DNA of 64,000 bases. Origin: Lathyrus oleraceus. Its lineage: Eukaryota > Streptophyta > Magnoliopsida > Fabales > Fabaceae. The stretch is taken from NCBI RefSeq assembly GCF_024323335.1, contig NC_066583.1:359172377-359236376 (forward strand). The letters are read 5' to 3'. Both the position numbers and the translations under genes were made by a program. This document shows, piece after piece, positions 10,216 to 22,995 of this stretch; position 1 is the stretch's first letter, and each line of letters starts with the position of its first letter. Below the pieces are notes generated by a model that was given only the letters and a program-made list of their open reading frames with translations, did not search any database and was not told the DNA's origin.

Positions 10216-11526
10216 TGTGGAGACATGACTGCTCAGATATTTTGATGACGACAAGCCTTGCTTCATAGCTCAAGTCGGATTAACAAAAATATTGATCAAG
10301 GTTTAAAGCTCACGTATGAAGTTTCCATCAAATGATCAAGTCTCGGTAAATCACATGAATATTCGGCTTTCACATGCATTAAGGTAACGCTTGAACTCTA
10401 GATAGTTATACAAGTGTTCACAACATGTTGCATTCATATCATAATCATTAAAAATAGTTTTATGCATCATCAAACCACCACACTTCATTTTTTAAAGGTA
10501 TTTTTCAAAACTGTGTTAGAGTAACCGGTTATCAATATATGAGTAACCGATTACTCTGTGTAATTTTCAAATATTTTTTAAACGTTGGAACCATGTAACC
10601 GGTTATCCTATTTGTAGTAACCGGTTACCTCAAACAAAATTCAAATTATTTGTAACGTTGAATGCATGTAACCGGTTACCCTATTTTAGGTAACCGATTA
10701 CCACTGATCCAGAATGAAAAATACTTGCATCATTTCATGAAAACTCCTATGGTCTCTTCATCATGAAACATGGCATCTTTTGGATTATTGCATTCATCTG
10801 AGGAGGTGTATTAGACATTATATAAACATAATTTTTCAGATTTCAAAATCACCTCCTTGCAAAATTTTAAATCATTTTACACACATTCTCTCAAACTTTC
10901 TAAGTGTTCATCCAAACTTCCTTAAAAGTGAAACCTTGCACAAACTGTCATTTTCTGCATTATAGTTTCATTTCATACCAAGAACACTTGTGTAATTACT
11001 GTGAGATTTGAGTGTTACACAGGAGAAGATCAACTATTTAATTGATATACTTCAATTCTCATCTATTTCATCTTATACAAATTATTCAGAATTATATTCT
11101 TTGATTATAACTTATTCTTAGGATTGTTAAGGATAAGTTTGTAAGGTTTATCCTTGTTATCCGGTGTGTGGTTACAAGAGGTCCATTTGTGAGAAATTGA
11201 GTCTCGTTTGGACTTTAAACAGTGTAAATCCAAGAGGATTGTTCTTGGTGTGTTAGAATAGATAGAAAGACCTTAAGGTGTCTTGTCTAGGAATCTAACA
11301 TTTTAGTGAATTTCTCTTTCGTGTTGAAAGGGGAGTGGAGTACTCTCAATCTGTGAGGGGAACCACTATAAATCTCTGTGTCATTTACTTTCCGCTCTTT
11401 ACCGCTTTTACATCACTTAAGCAACTCAGAAAGTAGAAGTCATAAACCGTCAAAAATCCGGAAAATACTCTAAGTGCCTCATTCACCCCTCCCCCCCCCC
11501 CCTCTAAGGCACTCTTTAAACTTACA
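10216..11526 (+). repeat. 3' LTR of element S
   Basis: 1311 bp, matching 3454-4756. Length differs mainly in the C-run near 11487-11502. It ends in CTTACA, followed by the right target-site copy AATTG. Confidence 0.93.
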
Positions 11527-11531
11527 AATTG
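11527..11531. repeat. Target-site duplication of element S, right copy
   Basis: AATTG, identical to 3449-3453. Confidence 0.93.
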
Positions 11532-11877
11532 GTCCAAGTAAGGTTGAAATATTTGATTCATATAGTCCATGAAAACAGCAGGGGCATTCGTCACACCAAA
11601 AGGCATTACAAGAAACTCATAATGGCCATATCGGGTTCTAAATATGGTATTTGGTACATCCGAATTCTTAACTCTAATTTGATGATAGTCCGATCGTAAA
11701 TCAATCTTCGAGAACACACAGGCTCCTTTCAACTGATCTAGCAAATCGTTTATCCTTAGCAGGGGGTGCTTGTTCTTAATAATGACTTTATTCAACTGGC
11801 GATAATCAATACACAACCGAATACTATCATCCTTCTTCTTCACTAATAACAACGGAGCTCCCTATGGTGATACACTA
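11532..11877 (-). pseudogene. pol: Element A pol: RT N-terminal half
   Basis: The minus strand reads the RT fingers and palm: [20 protein letters not shown], then the [13 protein letters not shown] segment (first catalytic Asp), then [12 protein letters not shown]. It stops at the S insertion. The catalytic FIDD box is on the other side at 3427-3438. The N-terminal edge joins the protease piece, with a stop near 11880. Confidence 0.92.
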
Positions 11878-11879
11878 GG

Positions 11880-12764
11880 TCAGATGAAGTGCGTGGTTAA
11901 TAACTCTTCCAATTGATCCTTCAACTCTCTCAACTCGAGTGGTGCCATACGATACGGAGAAATGGAGATTGGAGCCGTCTGGGGTATCAGATCAATAGAG
12001 AATTCCACTTCCCTTTCTGGAGGAAGAGAAGTGACATCCTCAGGGAAAACTTCTGGAAACTCACAAACGATAGGATTTTGTGTAACATTCAGATTGTCGC
12101 TAGGTTCCTTAGTGAGAACCAAGAGAACTGACTTTTCCTTCTCAAATAAGAAACTAACCATGCCAACTGTACCTTCCAAGATAGTAGTTAATACATCCTT
12201 TGGATTAGCTTCACTAGATGGAATGGTAATCAACTTCTCTTCACATCCAATAAACACTGAATTGGCGGAAAGCCAATCCATACCTAAAACCACATCAACC
12301 TTCTTAAGTGGTAAACAAATAAGATCAATCTGGAAAATTATACCATTCACCGAGAGCGAACAATTTTCATAAACTAACGGTGTCTCAACTACATCATCCA
12401 TGGCGGTAGTAACCACCATAGGAGGATACAAAGGAATTGCTTGCAGTTCAAGACTCTTAATATAATGAATTGATACAAAAGAGTGTGTTTCTCCATAATC
12501 AAACAATACAAAACAAGGATGATCATTGACGAGATACGTACCAGCAATCAAAGCATTGTTGCTCTTAGCCTTCCTTGCATCCAAAGTATAAACTCGACCA
12601 GTGTTCCTCCCTTGCATCTGATTCTTATTCTGAGGGCAATCCCTAGCCATGTGTCCCTCCCTCTGACAAGTAAAACACTTAATTCCACTTCTGGCACATC
12701 TTCCAAAATGAGACTTCTTACATACTTGACATTGCGGAGGATGGTTAGGTCTTGTATGCTGCAC
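11880..12764 (-). pseudogene. pol: Element A zinc knuckle, protease and start of RT
   Basis: Residues 1-46 hold a CCHC knuckle, CFTCQREGHMARDC, after another Cys-rich piece. The aspartic protease motif lies near 12483-12510, but the usual D-S/T-G reads D-Y-G, so the protease is probably inactive even though this stretch is open. The later part, around LDVVLGMDWL, is the protease flap end. It then runs through FPEDVTSLPP and ISPYRMAP into the RT. A stop after TTHFI ends the piece. Confidence 0.88.
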
Positions 12765-13604
12765 TTGTTTTCCCTTGAAAGCTTGAGGCCTAGGCCTAAA
12801 TTGGTTACCCAGCCTTCCCTAGTCCTTCTGTCTAATCCTACACCGATCCCTTTCTTCTTGAACTTTCTTCAAACGGTTCTCAGCCACCTAGCATTTCCTT
12901 AGCAATTCAGCATAAGTAGTGAATTCCCTTTGAGAAACACTATGAGAAATTTTACCTCTTAGACCAAAAAGGAATTGATCGATCTTCCACTTCTCATCTG
13001 GTGCGTACTCAGCCTGTCTAGAATAAGTAGCCATATCTTTGAACTTTTCAGCTTACATAGCCACTGACATAGTACCCTTTCTAAGCTGCTGAAACTCAAA
13101 TTCTTTCTGGGTCCTCAAAGAGTTAGGAAAATACTTATCCAGAAAAGTAGTCTTAAAATTCTCCCAATCCCTAGGTACTCCTTGATTGGTCATAAGAGTT
13201 GAAGCACTTTCCCACCACCTCACAGCAAGACCCTTCATCATGTGAGAGGTAAACACAACTTTATTCTCTTCACTACAATGCACTATGTGAAAAATCCTCT
13301 CCATGTTGGTTACCCACTCATGAGCCTTCACAGGATTTAATCCACCATGAAACTCAGGAGGATTCATGCGAAAGAAATATCGGAAACTATCACCTGAAGC
13401 TTCTTGTGGAACCCCTTGAGGATGAAGACCACCATTCAACTGTTGCATCATCTAATGCATGAATTGGTTCTGTTGCTGCTGCATTTGTTGCACAAACTGA
13501 GGCCATTGAAAACCTTCACTACCACTTGGCAGTTCAGAGTCTGAATTCTAAGTTCTAGGTCTACCATGACCTATGCGTCTGTCAGCCTTGATCCTGAATG
13601 TCAT
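12765..13604 (-). pseudogene. gag: Element A gag
   Basis: From an ATG at 13604 on the minus strand, the capsid-type region can be read with in-frame stops: MNPPEFHGGLNPVKAHEW, the WW motif in VRWWES, and WENFKTTFLDKYFP. The longest open piece is 13451-13053. Stops near 13550, 13452 and 13052 are single-base changes. Gag would form the virus-like particle. The primer site lies 126 bp upstream of this ATG. Confidence 0.85.
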
Positions 13605-13729
13605 ACAAATAGAATTAAGTTGATCATGGTCAATACTATGAATATAACACCAAGGACAATGATGACAACCCACATATGAGGCAGAAGGAATACTTATAAT
13701 ATCTCATGGCTAAGTCGAGGATACGACCT

Positions 13730-13741
13730 GCTCTGATACCA
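13730..13741 (-). other. Primer binding site of element A
   Basis: The minus strand reads TGGTATCAGAGC two bases inside the 5' LTR. This is the standard match to the 3' end of initiator tRNA-Met. Confidence 0.88.
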
Positions 13742-13743
13742 AT

Positions 13744-14888
13744 TGTAACACCCACATATAATATAAGTCTAGAATGTATATTATACATGGTGTAATATTG
13801 GTAATGAAATACATAAGCGCCTAGAGGAAACAGTGTACATATTACATGCCCAAAAGAAAACACTACATGACACAAAATATACACAAAGGTGCCCAAAATA
13901 AAACTAGGAGCTAAATCATTGTAGAATGATCTCAAAAATATCTACACAGCGGAGAAGCCATCCAAAACATCAGGTAAGCAAGACATCACTCTACCTTGTC
14001 CTTACTCTTCGCCAAATCGGAATTACCTGAAAAATAATCAACAATATGGGGTGAGATAATAATCTCAGTGGGTTCCCTATCTTATGGATCCACTCGGCTC
14101 TACAGGGTTTTCTAATCAATATCCAACTTAAGTCAACAAGGGAAAGAAGACTTAAGTGCTGGGGAACTAACTCGCAATGTATGGAAACATGCTCATGAGT
14201 TCTCACAACTCGAAATAAGATCACTATTCAGATTCACGAAACATCAATCCCTGAGCGGACCTACGTCTAGGGCAAGCCCATTTTACGCATGCTCATATGA
14301 TTCGACTTTCGTGGTGGATATCAGGTCGTCTATGAGTTCCAAACTCAATCCAAGCGGCCGTCACCCGTATGGGACTCTAACCCACTTAGGGTATCTTTCA
14401 CCGTATGGGACTCTAACCCACTTAGGTGTCCACCTTTCCCTCATGTCCGCCATGGTTGGGGCTTAAACCCAATTGAGGCACAAATCATTGGTATCACATC
14501 CTATTGATTACTCATCTAAGCATATCAAATAGAGATGTACACCACCAAGGGAAAAACATTCTGAATACATGATTGGTTCCAAAAAGCATAAAAAGATTCA
14601 TCAATCACTGGTAACTTCATTCACCGATATACAAATAATACCACTACATGTTCCATACAAACGTCTCACCCTTAACTATAGCAACCATTCATTTACAACC
14701 TCCGCATAAGCATTGCACGAATGAATGTCGCCTTCTAATGTTATCTAAGTTGTAAGTCTAACTTATGGCCTAAGAATGGTCACTAGGTTAACTCACTAGA
14801 TTCTATATGTAATTCTCACATTTAACATTGATTTAATACAAGTATAACATACCAAGTGATTAATGGTTGATGAAATGCACTTAGAAAC
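13744..14888 (-). repeat. Element A 5' LTR, truncated
   Basis: The plus strand starts TGTAACACCC next to the primer site. Positions 14733-14880 match window bases 1-135. The match ends near 14888 at TTAGAAACA. The remaining LTR (about 0.9 kb, including the palindrome array) is absent, replaced by Ogre internal sequence. Two short tandem copies of a segment with GGGACTCTAACCCACTTAGG lie at about 14368-14432. Confidence 0.85.
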
Positions 14889-14998
14889 ACCAATGAGACA
14901 TCTGGCGAAAAAGAAACCTGCTTATGCAAATGATGCATGAAATGCAATGCTTGTTTATTCTTTTTTTATATTTTTTTTAAGGAACTTACTATATTACT

Positions 14999-15263
<265 letters not shown>

Positions 15264-15386
15264 ACAACAATTGTAATAATTTGATATGACCAAAAATCTT
15301 TTTTCATTTATATAATTGGAAGGATTACACTGAGTACAATTTCAGAAACCAAATGAAAAATACAAGAGAAAAGGAGACTAGTCATC

Positions 15387-16776
15387 CTAAGGATCCCTAA
15401 CAACAACGTCAGAAGATCTGGTTGTAGGCGCGTACTTCCTTTGAATGCGTTGAATCTCTGTCTCAAAAGAAGTCTTCATTTGAGTCTTCTCGAGGACAAG
15501 CTGATCAACAATCTTCTTCAAAGCAACGAAAGGCTGAGGTATGCCAGAAGACGAAACCTCCGACTCTCTTTGTCTCTTTGTTACTCGGTCTTCAAGTAGC
15601 TCAATAAGTTCATCTTTGTCCTTAGACTCCAACTGCAACTCCTCATGCTTTTTGCTCAAAGCACGGAAACTCTCTTCCCACATATCCTTCTCTTGCTTCA
15701 TCTTGGCGAGTGTGTCTTCCAACTCCTTTATATCTTGGTTAAGGAGAGTTAGTGGCTCCACCACAACCACAGACATAGGTCTCACACAAGGATAAGGCAT
15801 CTTCAAATCCAAAGCTCTCTTCTTCACCCAAAGAGTGTAAGCTTCCAAAGCTACACAGTTGTGCAGACCAAGCTCGGACCTTCCTTTCCTATGCACATTA
15901 TGCCAAGCATGCACAATCTTCTACTTCAAATGTTGGGGATCTTTACCCTCTTGATAGAAAAGACCTTCTAACAAAGTGTTATTAGGTTTGTCTCTCAAGG
16001 GGAACCCAAGCTGACGACGAGCCAAAGCAAGGTCTTTTCTCTACATAAGTCTCTAAGACCACCGTACACATTGTTTGTTCTCCACAAAAGCAGGCGTCTG
16101 AGGCAAGTGTGAAATAAACCACTTGTATAGAAGAGGAACGCAACAAAGAATAGTTCCACCACCCTTAGAACTCCTTAGATGCAAAAAGAAGTACATATCA
16201 CCTAACAGAGTAGGCACAGGATTCCCAATCAAGAAAATTATAATGGCGTTAACATCAACAAAACCGTCAATGTTAGGGAACAAAGTTAATCCATAAATGA
16301 GCAACACAAAGATAGCTTCAAAAGCATCCACTACCGGCTTGAGCAAAAGCAGTAGCTTCCTTGATGAGGAAATCAGATGGCAACCCAAATAATCCTCCTT
16401 TCTTCACCCAATGAGCCTCTATCTCAGATTTCTTCAAGTGAAGAGCTTCAGCAATAAGATGAAATCTGCGAATCTCTTCCATCCCACTAAATGGCACTCT
16501 AGTAGAAATAGGTATCCCCAAGAGATGGGCATACTCCTCCAACGTAGGCACAAGCTGATAATCAGAAAAAGTGAAGCAACGGTAGAGAGGATCATAGAAC
16601 TGCACCAATACACTCAAAAGTCCTTCAACCACATCAGCAGACAAGATAAACAGAAGCTTCCCGTGACGTTGTTTGAAGTCCAAGGGAGCTAATACAAAAG
16701 ATGCTAGCTTCCTTAACTCTTTCAAGTCAGGACATCTGAAACTGTACTTCTTAGTGTTCCTTCGTCCACAATCCAT
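15387..16776 (-). pseudogene. Element B Ogre ORF1 accessory protein, broken
   Basis: The start MDCGRRNTKKYSF and the segment PTLEEYAHLLGIPIS match ORF1 of Ogre-1 (62523-61204). I know the family as an uncharacterised Ogre/Tat ORF upstream of gag (a DUF in domain databases). The frame shifts near 16330, and about 120 bp present in Ogre-1 (its SLTNDD...YNPT segment) is missing near 16030-16050. The C-terminal part 15914-15387 is open, Lys/Glu-rich and probably coiled coil (DIKELEDTLAKMKQEKDM). This copy reaches further at its C-terminus than Ogre-1, which has an early stop. Confidence 0.85.
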
Positions 16777-17614
16777 GGTCTGAAAATATTTGCAAATAAT
16801 ACCTCAGTTCCTTGAAATTTTCGTGTGATTAATGTTATGATGTGCATGAATGCATGAATGCAACAATCACAAATAAGGGATCACACACAAGGAAAACAAA
16901 CAAAGGTCAAGGGATGAATCAATTCGTTATCAAGATCAATCATCCATTTTGATGGATTATGGTTTTCACCTTATCAACACCCAAGTTCCATTGATATTGA
17001 CAAGACTTGATTGCATCAACTAAGAATCAAGGGTTTGTGAATCACGAGCATGGAGTCTGGGTAAGAACCATCCCAAAGGAGTGAACTAAGGATAAAACCT
17101 GTAGATCATGTTCTAAAAAGTTCCCAATTAATTCCATCTATCGGATATTACAGGTTTAGATGACTGACTCATCGACCCATCATATTCTCAAGAGAAACTC
17201 GTCTGAGTGTAGTATCACGTAACAATTGTTATCAAGTCTACACTTGAACAGTCTCCACACTACGTCCTAAATAGGCCAAGTGGGGGTACGTGTTCTACGG
17301 TCATCGGCTTCTCGGACCTAAATTAGAGATAGTAATGCCTAACCACAAATACTTGTGTGGCATTTCCAAATCCAAAAGAGTCTCCACTGAGTAGATGGAT
17401 CTCAAGCCAACTTGTTAAGGACTACTCCACACAAGTCGAACATGACTATACTATCCTCCTATCTTAATTGCACTCAAGTTCGGGTTTGAATTATCTCACC
17501 ACTCAGAGATCACCAAGCACAACAAGCAGATTATATCATACAAACAAATATACATACATCACAAATATACAATTATATACACCCAAAAAGTAGGCTACAC
17601 CCACTGGAGACTAC
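16777..17614 (-). other. Leader region of element B between primer site and ORF1
   Basis: No ORF of note. The sequence is about as similar to 62524-63263 of Ogre-1 as the ORF1 copies are, so it is conserved leader. It ends at the primer site. Confidence 0.75.
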
Positions 17615-17632
17615 TCCCCAGCAGAGTCGCCA
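17615..17632 (-). other. Primer binding site of element B (tRNA-Arg type)
   Basis: The minus strand reads TGGCGACTCTGCTGGGGA, nine bases inside the LTR end at 17642. This matches the primer site I recall for Ogre elements (tRNA-Arg). Confidence 0.78.
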
Positions 17633-17641
17633 CTTAATTTC

Positions 17642-20600
17642 TGTAGCGGTAAATTCATGATCATCAAGCTATGGATAAGCAAGACATCAAATAACAAGAG
17701 TCGCCACCGCGCTTTTATTGTTTCCAAGGGAAAAGGGAAAAGTACGAATAAAACCCAAAAATAAGAAGTCTTCAAATCAAAACTAATAAAATGCCAGAGA
17801 TTACAGGTAAGGGGGTTGGTTACACAGAGGGAAGGTGTTAGCACCCAAAGTGTCATAGGTACTCCTAGGGAGCCCTTTCTTGTGTGCATATGTATTTTAT
17901 ACAAAGTGATGTTTACAAACCAATAGAATGGGAGGATGAGAAAATAATTCATTAATTATATTTTTGTGTTTGACAAGACCTTTGAACTTGTGCTTATGTA
18001 CCAACATAAAAATGACGGATCAAAACCTCATAGTTCGTGATACAAATTTCAAAGTGGATGCGTTACTTTTAATCAGAAATTAAGTTTGAAAGGCACGAGG
18101 GCCTAGAAAATGGTTTGAATGAGTTAGTTCTTTTTGGCTTTTGAATATTTTAAGTCAAGTATAGTTAATTTTATTTACAAGTTTGATTTAAGAAAAGAAG
18201 TTTAAAAATGCAATGTCATAAGGTCAAAGTTTCTAATTTTCAAAGGGTCTAAGTTAAAAAAGACAAGCCCAAGCAAAGAAGTTTTTAAAAGGAGGGAGAG
18301 ATTTTGAAATTAAAGAGATGGGGAGGAGATGAAGAGACTAATCCTAAGCATAAATTTAAAAGTTAAGACTTGAAAAGATCTGACCAATGGGCTGCAATCC
18401 AATAGACAAGAATGTCATATAGAAACCCCAAATTCCCTTGGACATTAGAATCAAGCAACAAACAATGCACACAATATTAACTTGAAGATCAAGGCATCAA
18501 ATAAAGATAGCCAAATCCAAGGTTTAGCCACTCCATGATCTCCTTCACATTTTCCCATGTAACAGATGAATTCCGCAATTCACAGGTTCAGAATAACAGC
18601 TTCACAATGATTATGTTGTAGATGAACTCAAAGGGATCTTCAATGATGTATCAAATGAAGTTTCAGATTATAAGCACTTGGTTACATGAAAGTTGGCATT
18701 GGCCAAGTCCTTTGTATAGGGAGTGTTGCCTAAATTCTAAGTCCAATTGTCTCAGATCAAACCAACAGTCCACACAAGAAGTTTTTTAGGGTTTTTGTTC
18801 TTATTATGTACATTAATGGTCATAGACCACACAAGCAAACAAAATATACACAAGCAAAATATATCACAAAATATGGTCCAAATGGACAAAGTGAAAATGA
18901 CATTAACATAAACAATTAGAATGGAATGAATAATGGCAAATGAATAAGGCTTAAAGATAAAGTGCATTAAAAGTAAAAGACTTGAAATTAAATGTTAGTT
19001 GTTAATGAGTTAGAAGTTAGTATTGCTTTTGCTTGTTATTGTTTAAGTCATTCTTTGGGAGAACACTCAACCCACTTATCACAAGCATGGATCCTTGAAC
19101 CAAGACATCTTCCAAAGGAAGGATAAAAGGCCAAGTTTCCACACAATACCATGAAAGATGGGAGACTTAAAATCTCACTAACTAGAATGATAGGCCTTTT
19201 GTGTCAAAATTTAGCGCTATGTTAAGCAATCGTAATTGGACTTATGTAGAAGTCACAACTATTTGAGGTCGGGCAATAGAATTTTGGTATTAATGCATTA
19301 TAGAGTCCTAGTATAATGGACTATGCTCATGAAATATACCACACACAAAAAGAATATGCAAAAAAGGTGGTCTAATCTCATCCATACTTATGTTGATTTT
19401 GCAATCAACTAGCCTTAGGATGTTGAGATGTCATAGGTCAAATGAAATGGATACATAAAGAAGAGGAATTAAATGAAGAGGGAGGGGAATGGATCAAAAC
19501 TCAAATTGGACAAAGGAGGACTTTTACCAAATTATGATCATTCATTCATTTTGGGAGATGGAATGTACATTCCATCAATCCCCTAAATCCAATGATCTTA
19601 ACCTAACAAAGTCAAATCAACCTTGACCAAGGCCCAACAACGCAAGTCAAACTTATACAAACAATCAAAATGGCTCAACACAACTATTTCGCACTTATTC
19701 AATTTAAAAATACTAAAAATAATGCATTAAATTAAATATGGTTTGTCAAATTCCTAAAATCTCATCAAAACACCAAAGAAATGGCCATGAGATTTATCAT
19801 AGGTCAAACAAGGTCAAAGGACCTTGGAGAAAATTTTTTAGAATTTTTGGAGACTTAAAAGTATTTTTAAACAATTAAAAATATTCACAAAATCAATTAA
19901 ATCATGAAAAATATTAATAATGATCCAAAAAATTATTTTAATTCAAAATATGGAAGAGGATTTTATTTAAATTTTTTTGGTGAAACTCTCATATTTTTTG
20001 GATCATTATTAAAATTAATATGAATTAATGAAAATAAAACAAATTAAATGAAATTCAAATAATCAGAAAAAACGTGGACCACTTGATCTCCCTTATTAAT
20101 TGAGGTGGCAGATCAAGTGGTCATCGGCGCGCTTTCCACCCTGGACTTAAGTCAATGCGCCACAGGAATGGTAATCAAAACCAACGTGTGAGATTAAAAC
20201 ATTCTAAACAAGATCAATGACGCAGAACCTGTCCAGCACATCACTGGCGCTGGAACTCCGGTCACCTTCTCAGGCGAGGCTCACCGGACTGGTTCAGTCA
20301 TCACCATCACATAAATGAAAAAGGAGGACATGATCTGAAAGAAAAAATGGCGTAGAGCACGAATCTGACCTCAATTTTAACTAACTCCACATATATATGA
20401 AGATATGAGGAGTTGAATTTTGAGGTGTGTCAACTGAGTTGTTTCGATTTGACCTCAAAGCAACTCAATCTTCTTGCCTACATTGGTAGGACTTCAGACA
20501 ACCAAAGATCCAAGAGAATTAATGAGAATTAAGTGAGAATCGAAGAGAAGAATATTTTTGAAAAATACCTTCAATGTTGTGCAGAACTGGATCTTGCTTG

Positions 20601-22342
20601 CTTCAAACATGACTTGATCACACTCGAGGAGCTTGCAGAAGTGGTTTGGCAATGGAACAAAGCTTTGGATCCTGGAGTTTTTGAATCTCCAAACAGTGAG
20701 ATTCAAACTCAATTTTCAAATTGAAAATTCTCATATTTTCCTTTGAATTGTGAGGGTTCGAAAAGAGGGGGCAAAGCTAGCGCGCAAGGTGTCCTTGAAA
20801 TGAGCTCAGAGGTCATGTATTTATAGCATTTGGGATTGATAATTGCACACTTGAAATTTTGCTAAATTTGGCAATGTCGTGCACAAGATTGCATGGGCGT
20901 GTACAGGCCCATGAAGCAATCCATTTTGATCCAATTCCAACTATACTTAAGTTCAAATGACGCTTGAATGGCAAGGCAATGCAATGTGAAGTTTTGGACA
21001 TTTGATTTTTCCACTTGATGCAGACCTGTTAAGACCATGTGCAGCCCTAGCAAACCTCATCCAAAATGAATGAAATAGGACTCTTTGGAAAGCTTAAATC
21101 AAGGGGAACCACTTTAATGTTGGACACTTTTTCATTTGGAACTTGTATCATGGTTAATTTTGAGGTGGAAGTTTGGAAATTTCAACATGTTGAAATTTTT
21201 TCTAAGTGTTAAGTCATATATCTCAATATTCCACCTTACTTAACTTTTCATGTGAGATCCAAATGAGAAAAGTGCCTTCATCAAAGTTGTATCTCTTTCA
21301 AAGACCTTAAAAATGTTCACAAAACTCATGTAATTTGGATCTAGAATGATAGAGTTATGCATTTTTGAAGTTGAGGAAAATCACTTGTTCAATGGTATAG
21401 GGCAAAAATGACATATAATGTATCCTCATATCACATGCTTATAAAAGTTGAATTAGCTCTCACTCCAAACATAAACATTTAATTAGACATCTTTAATTTG
21501 ATTGTGTAACTTGTAAATCTTTCATATCATAAAAATTGAGCAAGTTATGGCCTTGGGAAGTTGACTTTCAAACTAGGGTTTAGACAAAATTACCTATAAT
21601 GTTTCAACATAGAAAATGATTTTCCAAGCAAAACTAGCTCTAGGTATAAACATGAAAGTTGTTTGGAATGTCATTTAGAGTAACTTTTTTCTTGGAATCA
21701 TTCTCATATGGTGAAAATTATAGGATATAGGGTCTAGGGAGACCCAGTTTTGATCAGATGAATTCATCTGGCCAACCACCACCAACCAACTTGCTAACCT
21801 CCAATTCTCTTGACTTTTTAGGCTCATGGTAGATCATATATGCATAAGTTGATGAAATTTTAAGTTTCCCTTGAGAAATTTGATCAAATGGTGAGGAAGC
21901 TTGTTGAAGAAGTTACTCAAGATACCTAGACAAACTAGGGTTTCCAAGGCAAACTACCTCCAAACTCTTGAAGAATACTTGATCAAAGTAACATATGAAG
22001 ATCATGGGGACTCATATATGATTCTTATAGCCATTGTGGATCATTCCTTGGTTGTGCTCTTGTAGCCCTGAGGGTCTTAAACCCTAGATATGAGCTTGCT
22101 AGATCAATGGGGATCATGCCCTACCTACAAAAGAGTTAGGCAAATGCAAAGACATATTTTTGGTATTTTGGTTAGTAAAAATGATAATATACAAGTATGA
22201 TACAATCACATGGTGCTTGGTGATCTCTCCCAAAACAAACCCAATGAAAGAGGGGTAAGGAGGATGCCAAGGTATGATCTCAATGCTAATGCATGTGATG
22301 AAGTTGCATGAGGGATCTTAGGGTCAAAATTGGGGTCTTACA
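17642..22342 (-). repeat. Element B LTR, 4.7 kb, Ogre type
   Basis: Bounded by TGTAGCGG at 17642 and TCTTACA at 22342 on the plus strand; on the minus strand it starts TGTAAGACCCC. The inner end has a segment with GTCGCCACCGCGC and GGTGTTAGCACCC also found in solo LTR F, so they are related. No coding region is supported in 4.7 kb; ORFs here are short and AT-rich. An inverted repeat (CATGGGC with GCCCATG, 20893-20914) lies just upstream of the TATA box. Confidence 0.88.
20818..20825 (-). promoter_or_regulatory. Putative TATA box of LTR B
   Basis: The minus strand reads CTATAAATACA here, about 1.5 kb into the LTR from its 5' end. It is the best TATA match in this LTR. Confidence 0.5.
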
Positions 22343-22995
22343 GTTACATTCGCATATGATGCCACTTCAACCCACTTTGTGAAGTAGTTAATAGCCATCG
22401 GAACAAAATGATGCTCGTTCGAAGCTTTAGGCTCAATCATGCAAATCATATCAATTCCCCACATGGAGAAGGGCCATGGGGAGGAAATGACGTTCAATAG
22501 TGTCGAAGGAACATGAATCTTATCTGCATCGATTTGACATTTGTGGCATTTCTTCACAAACTTGCAATAGTCATATTCCATTGTCAGCCAATAGTAACTT
22601 GCTCTCAACATCTTCTTTGCCATAGAATGTCCATTGGAATGAGTACCAAAGGAACCTTTATGGACTTCAGTCATCAATAAGTCTGCTTCGTGTCTATCCA
22701 TGCATCTGAGCAGAACCATATCGAAGTTTCTCTTGTACAATACATCACCATTCAGGTAGAAGTTACCAGCTAATCTCCTCAAAGTATTCTTAGCTTTCAA
22801 AGATGCCCCAGGCGGGTAAATCTGACTTTGGAGAAAACACTTGATATCAAAGTACCACGGCTTCTCATCCTTGATATCTTCAACAACAAACACATGAGCT
22901 GACCTCTCAAGATGCATCACAGTTAAATTGGGAACTTCATTCCAATACTTCACCATAATCATTGAAGCAAATGTTGCAAGAGCATCTGCCATTCA
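22343..22995 (-). pseudogene. pol: Ogre-1 integrase N-terminal half, cut by element B
   Basis: The zinc domain is intact in outline (H-x-x-x-x-x-H around HKGSFGTHSNGH, then CHKCQ). The first catalytic Asp lies in SMWGIDMIC. The reading ends at TKWVEVASYANVT, exactly where LTR B begins, so the second Asp and the Glu are missing. The rest of Ogre-1 on this side is not in the window. Confidence 0.9.

Larger units (their letters stand above)
3454..11526 (+). mobile_element. Element S: Ty1/copia Sirevirus-like retrotransposon with envelope-like gene
   Basis: Direct LTRs TGTGGAG...CTTACA at 3454-4756 and 10216-11526 are flanked by the 5-bp duplication AATTG (3449-3453 and 11527-11531). Inside are a gag/protease remnant, an open pol ORF in copia order (integrase before RT), an envelope-like ORF after pol, and several polypurine-like tracts before the 3' LTR. 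The envelope-like gene and multiple polypurine tracts are Sirevirus hallmarks. The primer site and most of gag are missing, so the copy cannot replicate alone. The LTRs differ at roughly nine places plus a C-run by eye, suggesting a fairly recent insertion. Confidence 0.93.
1..14888 (-). mobile_element. Element A: Ty3/gypsy chromovirus, Tekay-like, interrupted and decayed
   Basis: Seen on the minus strand in order from high to low coordinates: partial 5' LTR, primer site, gag, zinc knuckle, protease, reverse transcriptase (RT), RNase H, integrase, chromodomain, polypurine tract and 3' LTR. Gag-protease-RT-RNase H-integrase order with a C-terminal chromodomain is the chromovirus arrangement, and the wording of the domains looks Tekay/Del-like to me. 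Stops and frameshifts occur throughout, so it is dead. The RT is split by element S (3454-11526). The left LTR runs off the window, and the right LTR is cut off near 14888, where Ogre sequence begins. Estimated LTR length is about 2.1 kb, by adding the non-overlapping parts of the two partial copies. Confidence 0.9.

Noticed and set aside
13730..13741. tRNA-like sequence at the primer sites (also 31507, 27684, 17615, 56628)
   Set aside because: Only 12-18 bases complementary to tRNA 3' ends next to LTRs; these are primer sites, not tRNA genes.
17642..22342. Short ORFs on both strands in LTR B (for example 20494-20724 and 20813-21053)
   Set aside because: Overlapping frames on both strands, low complexity, inside an LTR; no support as host or element genes.
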